Shown here in pieces: positions 18,066-28,949 of a stretch of 64,000 nucleotides of DNA. Origin of the DNA: Marinomonas primoryensis (lineage in GTDB: Bacteria; Pseudomonadota; Gammaproteobacteria; Pseudomonadales; Marinomonadaceae); assembly GCF_013372285.1 (NCBI RefSeq), contig NZ_CP054301.1:1474001-1538000 (forward strand), read 5' to 3'. The position numbers were made by a program, and so were the translations under genes. The notes beneath the pieces were generated by a model. The model was given only the letters and a program-made list of their open reading frames with translations. It had not been told where the DNA came from and ran no database searches. The first letter of the stretch is position 1, and every line of letters starts with the position of its first letter.

Positions 18066-19604
18066 ATGAGCATTGAAATTAAAGCACCTATTTTTCCAGA
18101 ATCTGTAGCCGACGGTACCGTTGCTACTTGGTACAAACAGCCAGGCGAAGCCTGTGCGCGAGATGAGCACATTGTAGACATCGAGACAGATAAGGTTGTC
18201 TTAGAAGTTGTTGCACCAGCTGATGGTGTGCTTAAAGAAGTATTGAAAGCAGAAGGCGATATCGTTCTTAGTAACGAAGTAATGGCCATTTTTGAATCTG
18301 GGGCAGCGGCATCTGCAGCACCAGCTGAAAAATCAGCTCCAACACCAGCGGCTGCTGCCCCTGTTAAGTCTGCTGCTCCTGCAGCTTCTGCGAAAGAAAC
18401 GGTTCAAATTAAAGCACCAACTTTCCCTGAATCTGTCGCTGACGGCACCGTTGCCGCATGGCATAAACAGCCAGGAGAAGCGTGTTCACGAGATGAGCAC
18501 ATTGTTGATATTGAAACAGACAAAGTCGTTTTAGAAGTTGTTGCTCCTGCAGATGGTGTGATTGGCTATATTCTTAAAGCCGAAGGCGAAACTATTTTGA
18601 GCGATGAAGTACTGGCTAACTTCTTAGTCGGTGCAACTGGCGCAGCGGCACCAGTTGCCGAGGCGGCACCTGTTGCAGCTGACAATGATGAAGATGGTAT
18701 TGCTGGTCCTGCTGCTCGCAAAGCATTGGCTGAAGCGGGTCTAACGTCTGCTCAAGTTAAGGGTACCGGTAAAGGTGGTCGTATCACAAAAGAAGATGTT
18801 GACGCTGCCGTGAAAGCAAAAGCATCGACTCCAGCAGCGCCAGCGGCTAAATCTGCAACTCCAGCTGCTGCAGCAACTGTGCCTGCATTAGGTGCCGATG
18901 GTCGTATTGAAAAACGTGTTCCAATGACTCGCTTGCGTGCAACTATTGCAAAACGCCTTGTTGAAGCTCAGCAAACAGCAGCCTTATTGACGACTTATAA
19001 CGAAGTTAATATGGGTCCAATCATGGAACTTCGTAAGAAATACAAAGAAGAGTTCATCAAGGCTCATAACGGCACTAAGCTTGGCTTTATGTCTTTCTTT
19101 GTTAAAGCCGCTACGGAAGCGCTTAAACGTTTCCCTGCAGTGAATGCTTCTATCGATGGAAATGATATGGTTTACCATGGCTACCAAGACATCGGTGTTG
19201 CTGTATCAACAAGTCGTGGCTTGATGGTTCCAGTATTGCGTAATACAGAAGCAATGGGCTTGGCTGACATTGAATCTAATATCATGGATTTCGCAATCCG
19301 TGGTCGTGATGGCAAGTTGGGCATGGATGATATGCAAGGTGGTACTTTTACCATTACTAATGGTGGTACGTTTGGTTCTTTGATGTCTACGCCAATTATT
19401 AACCCACCTCAAACGGCTATCTTGGGCATGCATAAAATCCAAGATCGTCCAATGGCTGTAAATGGTCAGGTTGTTATCCAGCCAATGATGTACTTAGCCT
19501 TGTCTTACGATCACCGTATGATCGATGGTAAAGAAGCGGTACAGTTCTTGGTAACAATTAAAGACTTGCTAGAAGATCCTGCGCGTTTGTTGCTTGAGAT
19601 CTAA
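18066..19604 (+). CDS. sucB: Dihydrolipoyl succinyltransferase (E2) with two lipoyl domains
   Basis: Core E2 of the 2-oxoglutarate dehydrogenase complex, 512 residues against about 405 in E. coli. The extra length is a second lipoyl domain: residues about 3-77 and 117-192 both carry the ETDKVVLEV lipoylation motif and are nearly identical in their first 55 residues. Ala/Pro-rich linkers follow each. A peripheral-subunit-binding domain ([12 protein letters not shown], about residues 215-255) and the catalytic domain (HxxxD in SYDHRMIDG) complete the protein. The two lipoyl domains differ mostly at third codon positions, so the duplication is not recent. Two-lipoyl E2o proteins are uncommon compared with E2p. 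Confidence 0.95.
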   Translation: MSIEIKAPIFPESVADGTVATWYKQPGEACARDEHIVDIETDKVVLEVVAPADGVLKEVLKAEGDIVLSNEVMAIFESGAAASAAPAEKSAPTPAAAAPVKSAAPAASAKETVQIKAPTFPESVADGTVAAWHKQPGEACSRDEHIVDIETDKVVLEVVAPADGVIGYILKAEGETILSDEVLANFLVGATGAAAPVAEAAPVAADNDEDGIAGPAARKALAEAGLTSAQVKGTGKGGRITKEDVDAAVKAKASTPAAPAAKSATPAAAATVPALGADGRIEKRVPMTRLRATIAKRLVEAQQTAALLTTYNEVNMGPIMELRKKYKEEFIKAHNGTKLGFMSFFVKAATEALKRFPAVNASIDGNDMVYHGYQDIGVAVSTSRGLMVPVLRNTEAMGLADIESNIMDFAIRGRDGKLGMDDMQGGTFTITNGGTFGSLMSTPIINPPQTAILGMHKIQDRPMAVNGQVVIQPMMYLALSYDHRMIDGKEAVQFLVTIKDLLEDPARLLLEI

Positions 19605-19670
19605 GCGTTTAAAAACTAAGTACTTGAATTTAAGTATTCGTACTAACGTTAGAGTATGAATTGATTCTGC

Positions 19671-19693
19671 AGCAGCGCCCACAAAGCGCTGCT
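19671..19693 (+). other. Stem-loop between sucB and lpd
   Basis: AGCAGCGC (19671-19678) pairs with GCGCTGCT (19686-19693) around a 7-base loop. No T tract follows, so this looks like an mRNA processing or stability element rather than a terminator. Confidence 0.4.
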
Positions 19694-19710
19694 CGGTAAG
19701 ACTGAAATAA

Positions 19711-21162
<1,452 letters not shown>

Positions 21163-21252
21163 TAAAAATTGGATTTGCCGGTCTACAAGCCGGTAATGTC
21201 TGTCTTAGCGGGCAGAGCTTATGTCAATCATTCAGATGAGCGGAAGAATCAA

Positions 21253-22419
21253 ATGAACTTACATGAATATCAGGCTAAACAGCTTTTTGCTGAATACGGT
21301 CTGCCAGTATCTACAGGGTACGCAGTAGACACGCCGGAAGCGGCAGTTGAAGCAGCGAAGAAAATTGGTGGTGACAAATGGGTGGTTAAAGCTCAGGTTC
21401 ACGCTGGCGGTCGCGGTAAAGCAGGTGGTGTGAAGCTTGTTGATTCTTATGAAGAAATTGCAGCATTCACAAAACACTGGTTAGGTAAAAATCTCGTTAC
21501 TTACCAAACTGACGAACATGGTCAGCCAGTAGCTAAGATTCTTGTTGAATCTTGCACTGACATTGCCAATGAATTGTACCTTGGTGCAGTCGTAGACCGT
21601 TCTACTCGTCGTGTTGTTTTCATGGCGTCTACTGAAGGCGGTGTTGAGATTGAGAAAGTAGCTGAGGAAACCCCTGAGCTTATCCACAAAGCGATCATTG
21701 ATCCTTTGGTTGGCGCTCAACCTTACCAAGCTCGTGAATTGGCATTTAAATTGGGTCTTAACCCAACGCAAATCAAACAGTTCACTAAGATCTTTCTTGG
21801 TCTGTCACAAATGTTCCACGACTACGATTTTGCATTGCTAGAAATCAACCCTCTTGTTATTACTAACGAAGGTGATCTTCATTGCCTAGATGGCAAAATC
21901 GGCATCGACAGCAACGCAATTTACCGTCAGAAGAAAATGCAAGAGTTCCACGATCCATCTCAAGAAGATGAGCGTGAAGCACATGCAGCACAGTGGGAAC
22001 TTAACTACGTTGCACTAGACGGAAACGTTGGCTGCATGGTTAACGGTGCCGGCCTAGCAATGGGTACAATGGACATCGTAAACCTACACGGCGGCAAACC
22101 TGCTAACTTCCTAGACGTAGGCGGCGGCGCGACAAAAGAACGTGTTGCTGAAGCATTCAAAATCATCCTTTCTGACAGCAATGTTAAAGCCGTATTGGTT
22201 AACATTTTTGGTGGCATCGTTCGTTGTGACATGATCGCTGAAGGTATTATCGGTGCAGTTGAACAAGTCGGTGTTACCGTACCTGTTGTTGTGCGTTTAG
22301 AAGGTACGAACGCTGATCTTGGTCGTGAAGTACTAGCGAAATCTGATCTTGATATCATCGCGGCTACAAGTCTTAAAGATGCAGCTATTCAAGTTGTTAA
22401 AGCTGCGGAGGGCAAATAA
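21253..22419 (+). CDS. sucC: Succinyl-CoA synthetase beta subunit
   Basis: ATP-grasp subunit of ADP-forming succinyl-CoA synthetase. Starting at the ATG at 21253 ([16 protein letters not shown]) it is 388 residues, the same as E. coli SucC. The frame is open back to 21169, but that extension has no family similarity. Visible motifs are [32 protein letters not shown] and [10 protein letters not shown]. The TAA overlaps the ATG of sucD by one base. Confidence 0.97.
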   Translation: MNLHEYQAKQLFAEYGLPVSTGYAVDTPEAAVEAAKKIGGDKWVVKAQVHAGGRGKAGGVKLVDSYEEIAAFTKHWLGKNLVTYQTDEHGQPVAKILVESCTDIANELYLGAVVDRSTRRVVFMASTEGGVEIEKVAEETPELIHKAIIDPLVGAQPYQARELAFKLGLNPTQIKQFTKIFLGLSQMFHDYDFALLEINPLVITNEGDLHCLDGKIGIDSNAIYRQKKMQEFHDPSQEDEREAHAAQWELNYVALDGNVGCMVNGAGLAMGTMDIVNLHGGKPANFLDVGGGATKERVAEAFKIILSDSNVKAVLVNIFGGIVRCDMIAEGIIGAVEQVGVTVPVVVRLEGTNADLGREVLAKSDLDIIAATSLKDAAIQVVKAAEGK

Positions 22420-23291
22420 TGTCTATCTTAATTAATAAAGATACTAAAGTTATCTGTCAGGGTTTCACTGGCGGACAGGGTACTTTCCATTCCGAGCAAG
22501 CGATTGCATACGGAACAAAAATGGTCGGTGGTGTTACACCTGGTAAAGGTGGTCAAACTCACCTAGGCCTACCTGTTTTCAATACAGTAAAAGAAGCGGT
22601 TGAAGCAACGGGCGCTGAAGCGACTGTTATTTACGTACCAGCGCCTTTCTGTAAAGATTCTATTCTTGAAGCAGCAAATTCTGGAATCAAACTCATCGTT
22701 TGTATTACTGAAGGCATTCCTACTTTGGATATGCTTGACTGTAAAGTAGCGTGTGATTCTTTAGGTGTTCGTTTGATCGGCCCTAACTGCCCAGGTGTTA
22801 TCACTCCTGGCGAATGTAAAATCGGCATCATGCCTGGTCATATCCATATGCCAGGTAAAGTCGGTATTGTATCTCGTTCTGGTACGTTGACTTATGAAGC
22901 GGTTAAGCAAACGACTGACGCAGGCTTCGGTCAATCTACTTGTGTTGGTATCGGTGGTGATCCAATTCCAGGCACTAACTTCATCGACGTATTGGAAATG
23001 TTCCAAAACGATCCACAGACTGAAGCGATTGTTATGATCGGTGAAATCGGTGGTACTGCTGAAGAAGAAGCGGCGGCTTACATCAAAGCAAACGTGACTA
23101 AGCCTGTTGTTTCTTACATCGCTGGTGTTACTGCACCTGCTGGTAAGCGTATGGGTCATGCTGGCGCGATCATCTCTGGCGGTAAAGGTACAGCAGATGA
23201 GAAATTTGCAGCACTAGAAGATGCGGGCGTGAAAACGGTTCGTTCTTTGGCTGATATCGGTGCTGGTCTTAAAGAAATCACTGGCTGGTAA
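22419..23291 (+). CDS. sucD: Succinyl-CoA synthetase alpha subunit
   Basis: 290-residue partner of SucC. N-terminal CoA-binding fold ([20 protein letters not shown]) and the phosphorylated histidine in [13 protein letters not shown] (about residue 247). [20 protein letters not shown] is conserved. It ends the TCA block and is followed by a strong terminator. Confidence 0.97.
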   Translation: MSILINKDTKVICQGFTGGQGTFHSEQAIAYGTKMVGGVTPGKGGQTHLGLPVFNTVKEAVEATGAEATVIYVPAPFCKDSILEAANSGIKLIVCITEGIPTLDMLDCKVACDSLGVRLIGPNCPGVITPGECKIGIMPGHIHMPGKVGIVSRSGTLTYEAVKQTTDAGFGQSTCVGIGGDPIPGTNFIDVLEMFQNDPQTEAIVMIGEIGGTAEEEAAAYIKANVTKPVVSYIAGVTAPAGKRMGHAGAIISGGKGTADEKFAALEDAGVKTVRSLADIGAGLKEITGW

Positions 23292-23324
23292 GCGAGTCAT
23301 TTTTTAAGCATTACTGATTAGTAT

Positions 23325-23352
23325 AATCCCTGCTTCGGCAGGGATTTTTTTT
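23325..23352 (+). terminator. Terminator after sucD
   Basis: AATCCCTGC-TTCG-GCAGGGATT followed by T residues: a GC-rich stem with a UUCG tetraloop, 34 bases after the sucD stop. Confidence 0.93.
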
Positions 23353-23385
23353 ACAATAAAGGATATTCACTGTGACGTGTTTTTC

Positions 23386-23607
23386 ATGAATGTGTGTCCA
23401 TTTTGTCTTGATGGAAATGCTTGTGCGGTTGCATCGGATCAAGCGTGCTGGTGTTTCAATGAAAGTATTCCAACTGGCTTGTTGGACTTGCTAGAGGGTG
23501 ACGATCTAAATAAAAAGTGTGTTTGTCAGAATTGTATTGCGGAATATAAAAAATCCCCCGCGAAATTTGAAGTGAAACTGCGTCATAACAGGAATGTAAG
23601 CGATTAA
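23386..23607 (+). CDS. Cysteine-rich CWC family protein
   Basis: A 73-residue protein with CPFC at the start, then ACWCF (the CWC signature) and CVCQNC. Cysteine content and spacing match the small cysteine-rich CWC family, thought to bind metal; function unknown. The ATG at 23386 has no clear ribosome site; a GTG at 23377 in the same frame would add three residues. It converges on the LysR gene, overlapping its end by four bases. Confidence 0.65.
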   Translation: MNVCPFCLDGNACAVASDQACWCFNESIPTGLLDLLEGDDLNKKCVCQNCIAEYKKSPAKFEVKLRHNRNVSD

Positions 23608-24521
23608 ATTTCATCACATATTTCTTTTAAAAATTTCAGAACGATTTCAATTCGCTGCGTTTGATTTTTCCTGCTTGGATAAAGTGCCGTTAACTTCGCG
23701 GCGCCTATATCTGGTTTAATGTGTTTGGCTACTTCAATTAACTCCCCCGATAGTATTTGCTTCAAACAGTATTGCTCAGGAAGTAACGATATCCCATTGC
23801 CACAGAGCAATGCCTCGCGAACGGTCAATGGATCGTTGCAATGTGAAATGTTTGTTTGAAGATCAAGGTGAACTTTTTCTGAATCCTGTTGAACAGGAAA
23901 GCGGTTGGTTCCATAGCGTGTTTCACACATCATAATGTGCTGTTGTAAGGATTCAAGGGTGGTTGGGGCGGCATTTTTTGTTAGGTATTGAGGCGTGGTT
24001 ACCCACATCAGCTTGCCGGCATAAAGCGGCATAGCGATTAACTCAGAGTTCTCTAGATTGCCAACAATGACGGCAATGTCTATTTCATACTGGAATATGT
24101 CCAGAGAATGCCCACTTGTCATGATTTCCAGTTGGATTTTTGGATGTCTAGATTGGAACGTGCTGAGTTTTGGGGCGAGTAACTCTCGGCAGAAGGCCAT
24201 TGGGATCGCTATTTTCACTCTGCCCGTCGGCTCTGCTTGCAGCCCTGCAATCGCCGTGTCTGTTTCATTGACCAGTTGGAGGATTTGGCAAGCGTGCTGG
24301 TAAAGCGTTTGTCCCTCTGCAGTCACCCAAATATTCCTCGAGTTTCTTTCCAGTAAGCGAAGTGACAGCGTTTCTTCTAGGCGACTGATGGATTTGCTTA
24401 TGGTTGATTTCGACACCCCCAATTGTTTTGCTGCCTGAGACATACTTTTGGTTTCAACCACCTGAACAAAAGCAGGGATGTCGCTGAGGTGACGCTGTAA
24501 ACTAGAATATATTGTTTTCAT
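23604..24521 (-). CDS. LysR-family regulator, probably of the adjacent dioxygenase
   Basis: 305 residues. An N-terminal winged helix-turn-helix (MSQAAKQLGVSKSTISKSISRLEE, abbreviated here to residues about 27-50) and a periplasmic-binding-like effector domain follow the LysR plan. It is divergent from the gallate-dioxygenase-like gene with 102 bp between them, the classic arrangement for a LysR regulator and its target. A GalR-like role in gallate or protocatechuate response is inferred from position only. Confidence 0.85.
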   Translation of the reverse strand: MKTIYSSLQRHLSDIPAFVQVVETKSMSQAAKQLGVSKSTISKSISRLEETLSLRLLERNSRNIWVTAEGQTLYQHACQILQLVNETDTAIAGLQAEPTGRVKIAIPMAFCRELLAPKLSTFQSRHPKIQLEIMTSGHSLDIFQYEIDIAVIVGNLENSELIAMPLYAGKLMWVTTPQYLTKNAAPTTLESLQQHIMMCETRYGTNRFPVQQDSEKVHLDLQTNISHCNDPLTVREALLCGNGISLLPEQYCLKQILSGELIEVAKHIKPDIGAAKLTALYPSRKNQTQRIEIVLKFLKEICDEI

Positions 24522-24623
24522 AAGGAAACGATTGGTTCTATTTAGTTTGATTGTTGTTTTTTTAGTTTATGAGTATTCTGTCGCCATATCTAGTGTTTAT
24601 AAAAAATTATAAGGATAAGAAAA

Positions 24624-25874
24624 ATGGCGAAAATTATTGGCGGCATTGGTGCTTCACATTCACCGACAATTGCATTTGCGAAAGACACAAATAAAGGCAC
24701 GGACGCTGCTTGGAAACCAATTTTCGACGATTTTTCTGTGTTGCAAAATTGGGTTCATGATCAGAAAGTGAATGTCTTATTTTTAATCTTTAACGATCAC
24801 ATCACGTCTTTCTTCTTTGATCATTATTCACCGTTCACATTGGGGGTGGACGATGCTTATGAAACCGCAGACGAAGGTGGCGGTGCAAGAGATTATCCTG
24901 CGGCTCAAGGTCATACAGAGCTTTCGCGACATATTGCCCAATCTATGATGAACGCAGAATTTGATTTAGCGACGTTTCAAAAAAAGCCTCTTGATCATGG
25001 ATTCTTTTCTCCGTTTTCGATGATTGCACCAGAAATTAATGGTGACATGTGGAAAGGAAAAGTAGTTCCTCTTCAAGTGGGTGTTTTGCAGTTTCCCGCG
25101 CCAACCGCAAAGCGGTGTTATCAGTTCGGTAAAGCATTGCGTAACGCCATTCAAAGCTTTCCTGATGAAGCTATGCGTGTGGCGATTGTTGCAACTGGCG
25201 GTTTGTCTCACCAAGTTCATGGCGAGCGCTGTGGTTTTAACGATGAGTCTTGGGACAATGAATTTCTTGATACGTTGGAAGCCGATCCAGAAGCATTAAC
25301 AAAGTTAACGCATGCAGACTACGCGACAAAAGGCGGGTTTGAAGGGGCTGAAGTGATCATGTGGCTGATTATGCGGGGGGCATTGTCAAGCAAGGTAAAT
25401 CGAGTGCATCGCAGCACTTATTTACCCTCGATGACCAATATTGCGACTGTGATCTATGAAGATACAGAATCTGTTGATGCGGTTGTCGTTGATCCCGAAC
25501 TAACACATCAATTGGACGGTCTTGAGAAGCTCGAAGGAACTTACCCTTTTACGCTCGAAAAAAGCCACAAAACGTACCGTTTTAATCTGTTCTTACGTAA
25601 CCTGTCTAACCCATCTTACCGTGAGCGTTTTTTGTCTTCTAAAGAAGCCTTGATGACTGAGTGCCAGTTGACGGAAGAAGAGAAAGATATGATTCGTGAG
25701 CTTCGTTGGATTGAGATGATTCAATACGGTGCGATCTTCTTTGGGTTAGAAAAGTTGTCCGCAGTTATGGGCAGATCCAATCCAGAGATCTATGCGAGCA
25801 TGCGAGGGGAGACAATGGAACAGTTTCAAGCGAGCCGTAAAGTGTCTATGACGTATTCGGTAGGCAAAAAATAA
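24624..25874 (+). CDS. Extradiol dioxygenase, gallate dioxygenase-like (LigB-LigA fusion)
   Basis: 416 residues. The N-terminal LigB-type catalytic domain (about 1-270) is fused to a C-terminal LigA-like domain (about 290-410), the arrangement of gallate dioxygenases DesB and GalA. Iron ligands fit that family: H12 (GASHSP), H59 (FNDH) and a Glu near 240 (GGFEGAE). Catalytic histidines match H125 (LDHG) and H196 (GLSHQ). It would cleave gallate or a related catechol to an oxaloacetate-type ring-opened acid. No other gene of the pathway (hydratase, aldolase, transporter) is nearby. Gallate versus protocatechuate 4,5-cleavage cannot be settled from sequence alone. AAGGATAAG precedes the ATG. 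Confidence 0.82.
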   Translation: MAKIIGGIGASHSPTIAFAKDTNKGTDAAWKPIFDDFSVLQNWVHDQKVNVLFLIFNDHITSFFFDHYSPFTLGVDDAYETADEGGGARDYPAAQGHTELSRHIAQSMMNAEFDLATFQKKPLDHGFFSPFSMIAPEINGDMWKGKVVPLQVGVLQFPAPTAKRCYQFGKALRNAIQSFPDEAMRVAIVATGGLSHQVHGERCGFNDESWDNEFLDTLEADPEALTKLTHADYATKGGFEGAEVIMWLIMRGALSSKVNRVHRSTYLPSMTNIATVIYEDTESVDAVVVDPELTHQLDGLEKLEGTYPFTLEKSHKTYRFNLFLRNLSNPSYRERFLSSKEALMTECQLTEEEKDMIRELRWIEMIQYGAIFFGLEKLSAVMGRSNPEIYASMRGETMEQFQASRKVSMTYSVGKK

Positions 25875-25912
25875 CACTGACTTAAGCCATAGCTATTTTA
25901 TTTACTAATAAG

Positions 25913-25947
25913 AAACCAGAGAGTCTTAGTACCCCTCTGGTTTTTTT
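25913..25947 (+). terminator. Terminator after the dioxygenase gene
   Basis: AAACCAGAG (25913-25921) pairs with CTCTGGTTT (25935-25943), followed by T residues, 38 bases after the stop. Confidence 0.85.
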
Positions 25948-25991
25948 CTATCTATAGCGTGCATAATGTTGAAAAAATATAAGAGGTTTTT

Positions 25992-27212
25992 ATGTTAGAA
26001 GAACAAAATCAACATTTTGACATTGCCGTTATTGGTGCAGGGATTGTTGGCTTATCAACAGCGTGGCAATTGCTTCAGCGTTATCCAAAATATCGTATTT
26101 TACTTATTGAGAAAGAATCCGAAGTAGGATTGCACCAAACGGGTCATAACTCCGGTGTCATTCATGCGGGTGTGTATTATGCACCGGGCAGTTTGAAGGC
26201 GGATTTTTGTCAAAGAGGAGCGAAAGCAACCAAAGCATTTTGTCTTCAGCACGACATAGAATTTGACGAGTGTGGCAAGTTGCTAGTAGCGACCAATGCG
26301 CTTGAACATGAACGTATGGAAGCTTTGTATCTGCGTTGCCAAGAAAATAACTTAGAAGTGCATAAACTGGATCAAGCGCAATTAAAAGAGCGCGAGCCGA
26401 ATATTAAAGGCGTATCAGCCTTATTCGTTCCTTCTACAGGGATAGTTAACTATCGAAAAATTTGCCAGAAACTTGCTGAGCTGTTTACTAAAGCGGGAGG
26501 AGAGTTGCGTTTAGGCTGTCAGGTAATGAATTTAGAAGAGACCCATGAACGTGTTGCTATTACGCTGAGTAACGATGTTGTCCATACTTCCTATCTGGTG
26601 AGTTGTGGTGGTCTTATGGCTGATCGACTGACCAAAATGCTCAATATTCCAACGGATTTTCAGATCATTCCTTTTCGTGGTGAATATTATAAATTACCTG
26701 CAAAACACAATCAGATTGTGAACCATCTGATCTATCCCATTCCAGATCCAGACTTGCCCTTTTTGGGGGTTCACCTGACTCGTATGATAGACGGATCCGT
26801 CACCGTTGGGCCAAACGCAGTACAAGGATGGAAGCGCGAAGGGTATGGTCGAATCAATATTAATGTACGCGATATTATAGACATGGTGCGTTTTCCTGGT
26901 TTTTGGAAGTTGCTGATGAACCATTGGCGAACGGGTTTGGTGGAAACCAAAAACTCTTGGTACAAACCAGGCTATTTAGCGCAAGTGCAAAAGTATTGCG
27001 ACCTAGTTGAATTGGACGATTTGCAGCCTTATCCGGCTGGTATTCGCGCTCAAGCCGTGATGAATGATGGTAGTTTGGTGCACGATTTTCTATTTGCACA
27101 GAGCACTCGTACATTACATGTGTGTAATGCACCTTCACCAGCGGCCACTAGCGCCTTTCCAATCGGTGCGTACATCATTGATAAGCTTGATGAACAAATA
27201 ACGTCTGTTTAG
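25992..27212 (+). CDS. lhgO: L-2-hydroxyglutarate oxidase/dehydrogenase
   Basis: 406-residue FAD enzyme of the DAO superfamily that oxidises L-2-hydroxyglutarate to 2-oxoglutarate, feeding electrons to the membrane quinone pool in E. coli. N-terminal Rossmann motif IGAGIVGLSTAW is followed by the LhgO-typical HQTGHNSGVIHAGVYYAPGSLK; the C-terminal region has PYPAGIRAQAV and PSPAATSAFPIG. It lies between two terminators or gaps and seems to be a single-gene unit, with AAGAGG before the ATG. Confidence 0.9.
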   Translation: MLEEQNQHFDIAVIGAGIVGLSTAWQLLQRYPKYRILLIEKESEVGLHQTGHNSGVIHAGVYYAPGSLKADFCQRGAKATKAFCLQHDIEFDECGKLLVATNALEHERMEALYLRCQENNLEVHKLDQAQLKEREPNIKGVSALFVPSTGIVNYRKICQKLAELFTKAGGELRLGCQVMNLEETHERVAITLSNDVVHTSYLVSCGGLMADRLTKMLNIPTDFQIIPFRGEYYKLPAKHNQIVNHLIYPIPDPDLPFLGVHLTRMIDGSVTVGPNAVQGWKREGYGRININVRDIIDMVRFPGFWKLLMNHWRTGLVETKNSWYKPGYLAQVQKYCDLVELDDLQPYPAGIRAQAVMNDGSLVHDFLFAQSTRTLHVCNAPSPAATSAFPIGAYIIDKLDEQITSV

Positions 27213-27307
27213 TTTGAAAGCATTGTGGAACAAAGGTGTCTTGGTATGTGTTCTTTAGCCGTTTCGATATAGAGTACTGTTGAAATCAACACTGATAAGG
27301 ACAAAAT

Positions 27308-27778
27308 ATGATTAATTTTAAGCAAAATCTAAGATTTACTTATATTACGCGAGGCATTGCCGCAGCACTGCTCATTACTCAAGTGACAGCGTGTGGTACC
27401 TTGCTTTATCCTGAGCGTCGCGGCCAAACGAATGGTCAGATTGATATTGGTGTGGCGGCACTCGACGCAATTGGTCTGTTGTTTTTCTTTGTTCCTGGTG
27501 TAGTGGCCTTTGGCGTGGACTTTATTACTGGCGCTATTTATTTACCAGGTGGCGGTATGGCAAGCTTAACCGAAGACGAATTAAATACGATCAAAAACGG
27601 TCCGGACTCAATAGATGTAGAAAAATTTAAAACGGTGATGGCGCAACGAAGCGATATTCAATTACCCAAAGACACCTATTCAGATCAGCTCTCTGTGATG
27701 GCTATGTCATCTACTCAGTCTTTGAAAACAGCAATGGGATTATCGACTGAGCAAGTGGCGTCCGCTTCTGTTTATTAA
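27308..27778 (+). CDS. Small predicted lipoprotein
   Basis: 156 residues with a signal peptide ending in a lipobox (VTAC, Cys at about residue 29). The mature part has one hydrophobic segment (LDAIGLLFFFVPGVVAFGVDF) and an Ala/Ser-rich tail. The general pattern (short lipoprotein with an xLDxxxLLF-VPG hydrophobic segment) resembles small YceK-like lipoproteins, but I cannot assign a family. Function unknown. AAGGAC precedes the ATG. Confidence 0.7.
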   Translation: MINFKQNLRFTYITRGIAAALLITQVTACGTLLYPERRGQTNGQIDIGVAALDAIGLLFFFVPGVVAFGVDFITGAIYLPGGGMASLTEDELNTIKNGPDSIDVEKFKTVMAQRSDIQLPKDTYSDQLSVMAMSSTQSLKTAMGLSTEQVASASVY

Positions 27779-27792
27779 TGAGTATTGGGGCT

Positions 27793-27841
27793 AAAAGATG
27801 GGCTAGAGATTTAGTTTTAGCCCATCTTTTTATCACGAGGA
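27793..27841. terminator. Terminator between convergent genes
   Basis: AAAAGATGGGCTA (27793-27805) pairs with TAGCCCATCTTTT (27828-27840). It lies between the lipoprotein gene (plus) and the Rossmann protein gene (minus) and has A/T flanks on both strands. Confidence 0.85.
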
Positions 27842-27852
27842 AGGGCGCTGAA

Positions 27853-28257
27853 CTAGCAGGCGTTGTAAACGCTTAGCTGCATTGAGGCCATGTCTTGATC
27901 TTGTTGTAAGGTGATTATTGTTGCATTTGTCTTAACAATATTTTCCCAGATATTATCCGCTATCTCGATTGACTCTCCTTGTATCTGAATAATCAAATCC
28001 ACTTGGTTTCTTTGCACCAGCGCGGCAATTTCGCTAGGCGAGAAAACCGTCGCTCCGTTTACCTGAGTTCGATTATTCCATGGTTCATCATCAATGAACG
28101 CGGTGATTTCTATCGGCTGTTTAGTGTATTTGTTGTTGTCGAGTAATGACTTAGACAATGAGAAGCACAAGTAATCGATACCAATGAAAATCACTTTTTT
28201 GGCTATGGGTCTGCGTTTAAATAATTGTCTAAATGGTCGTGTAAGATAGAAAACCAT
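27853..28257 (-). CDS. Short Rossmann-fold protein resembling the sugar-dehydratase CoA-binding domain
   Basis: 134 residues from the ATG at 28257, which is 8 bases after the response regulator stop; an in-frame start at 28329 would overlap that gene by 64 bases. The sequence KKVIFIGIDYLCFSLSK, then EITAFIDDEPWNN, QVNGATVFSPSEI and VDLIIQIQ follows the plan of the N-terminal nucleotide-binding domain of WbpM/FlaA1-type sugar dehydratases, but the catalytic half is absent. The N-terminal YLTRPFRQLF may associate with the membrane. Position suggests cotranscription with the two-component genes. Function unknown. Confidence 0.6.
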   Translation of the reverse strand: MVFYLTRPFRQLFKRRPIAKKVIFIGIDYLCFSLSKSLLDNNKYTKQPIEITAFIDDEPWNNRTQVNGATVFSPSEIAALVQRNQVDLIIQIQGESIEIADNIWENIVKTNATIITLQQDQDMASMQLSVYNAC

Positions 28258-28265
28258 ATAAGCAA

Positions 28266-28949
28266 TTAGGCCATTTTCGTGTAGCGTTGTTTTGGTCTGC
28301 CGCCAGTTTTGTAGTCTAGTGTCATACAAACCTGACCTTGAGCTTCTAAATACTCAAGGTATCGCCTAGCGGTTATACGGCTAAGATTAACAGCTTCACC
28401 TATGTCTTTTGCTGTGAACGAAGAGTCATCCAGTGTATTAATATATTGGGTTAGCTTTTCCAGTGTATGTTCATCGATACCTTTAGGGGTTTTTCTACTG
28501 TTGTCTATAGCCGCATTTTTTCTAAATAGTGCATCGATGTCTTGCTGATCAATTTTACCGTTTTGGGTCAATCGTTTTCTAAAGTCTAAATAATCATTAA
28601 GTGCTTGAAGCATGCGAGACATTCGAATTGGTTTAACAAGGTAATCCATGACGCCAAGTTGAATGACTTTTTCGATGGTGGTGGCTTCTCTTTCAGCTGT
28701 CGTCATAATGAAAGCAGCCTGAACACCATTATTTTTTAACGATTTTATGAGATCAATGCCATTACCGTCAGGCAGGGAAATATCGACCATAATCAATTCC
28801 GGTTCAAAGGCTTCTGCTTTCAGCTCGGCTTCAAGTAAGCTTTCACAGACGGCTACAACGTAAAAATCGGTGTGCTGGTTGATGGTACTTTCTAATACAT
28901 AGCTAGCACGTAGATCATCTTCCACTATCATTACAGGAATGCGATTCAT
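28266..28949 (-). CDS. CitB/DcuR-family response regulator
   Basis: 227 residues. Receiver domain with acidic pocket (VEDD), phosphorylation site D56 (IMVDISLP) and the conserved lysine in YLVKPIRMS. The C-terminal domain has a helix-turn-helix (FTAKDIGEAVNLSRITARRYL) of the CitB type. It overlaps the sensor kinase by four bases. Regulation of the adjacent 2-hydroxycarboxylate transporter is the obvious prediction, by analogy with CitAB, DcuSR and MaeKR systems. Confidence 0.9.
   Translation of the reverse strand: MNRIPVMIVEDDLRASYVLESTINQHTDFYVVAVCESLLEAELKAEAFEPELIMVDISLPDGNGIDLIKSLKNNGVQAAFIMTTAEREATTIEKVIQLGVMDYLVKPIRMSRMLQALNDYLDFRKRLTQNGKIDQQDIDALFRKNAAIDNSRKTPKGIDEHTLEKLTQYINTLDDSSFTAKDIGEAVNLSRITARRYLEYLEAQGQVCMTLDYKTGGRPKQRYTKMA

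Noticed and set aside
21176..21196. CCGG-CCGG hairpin upstream of sucC
   Set aside because: The stem is only about four base pairs and self-complementary; too weak to call a terminator or attenuator.
27853..28329. Long version of the Rossmann protein starting at 28329
   Set aside because: It would overlap the response regulator by 64 bases, while an ATG at 28257 lies just after that gene's stop.
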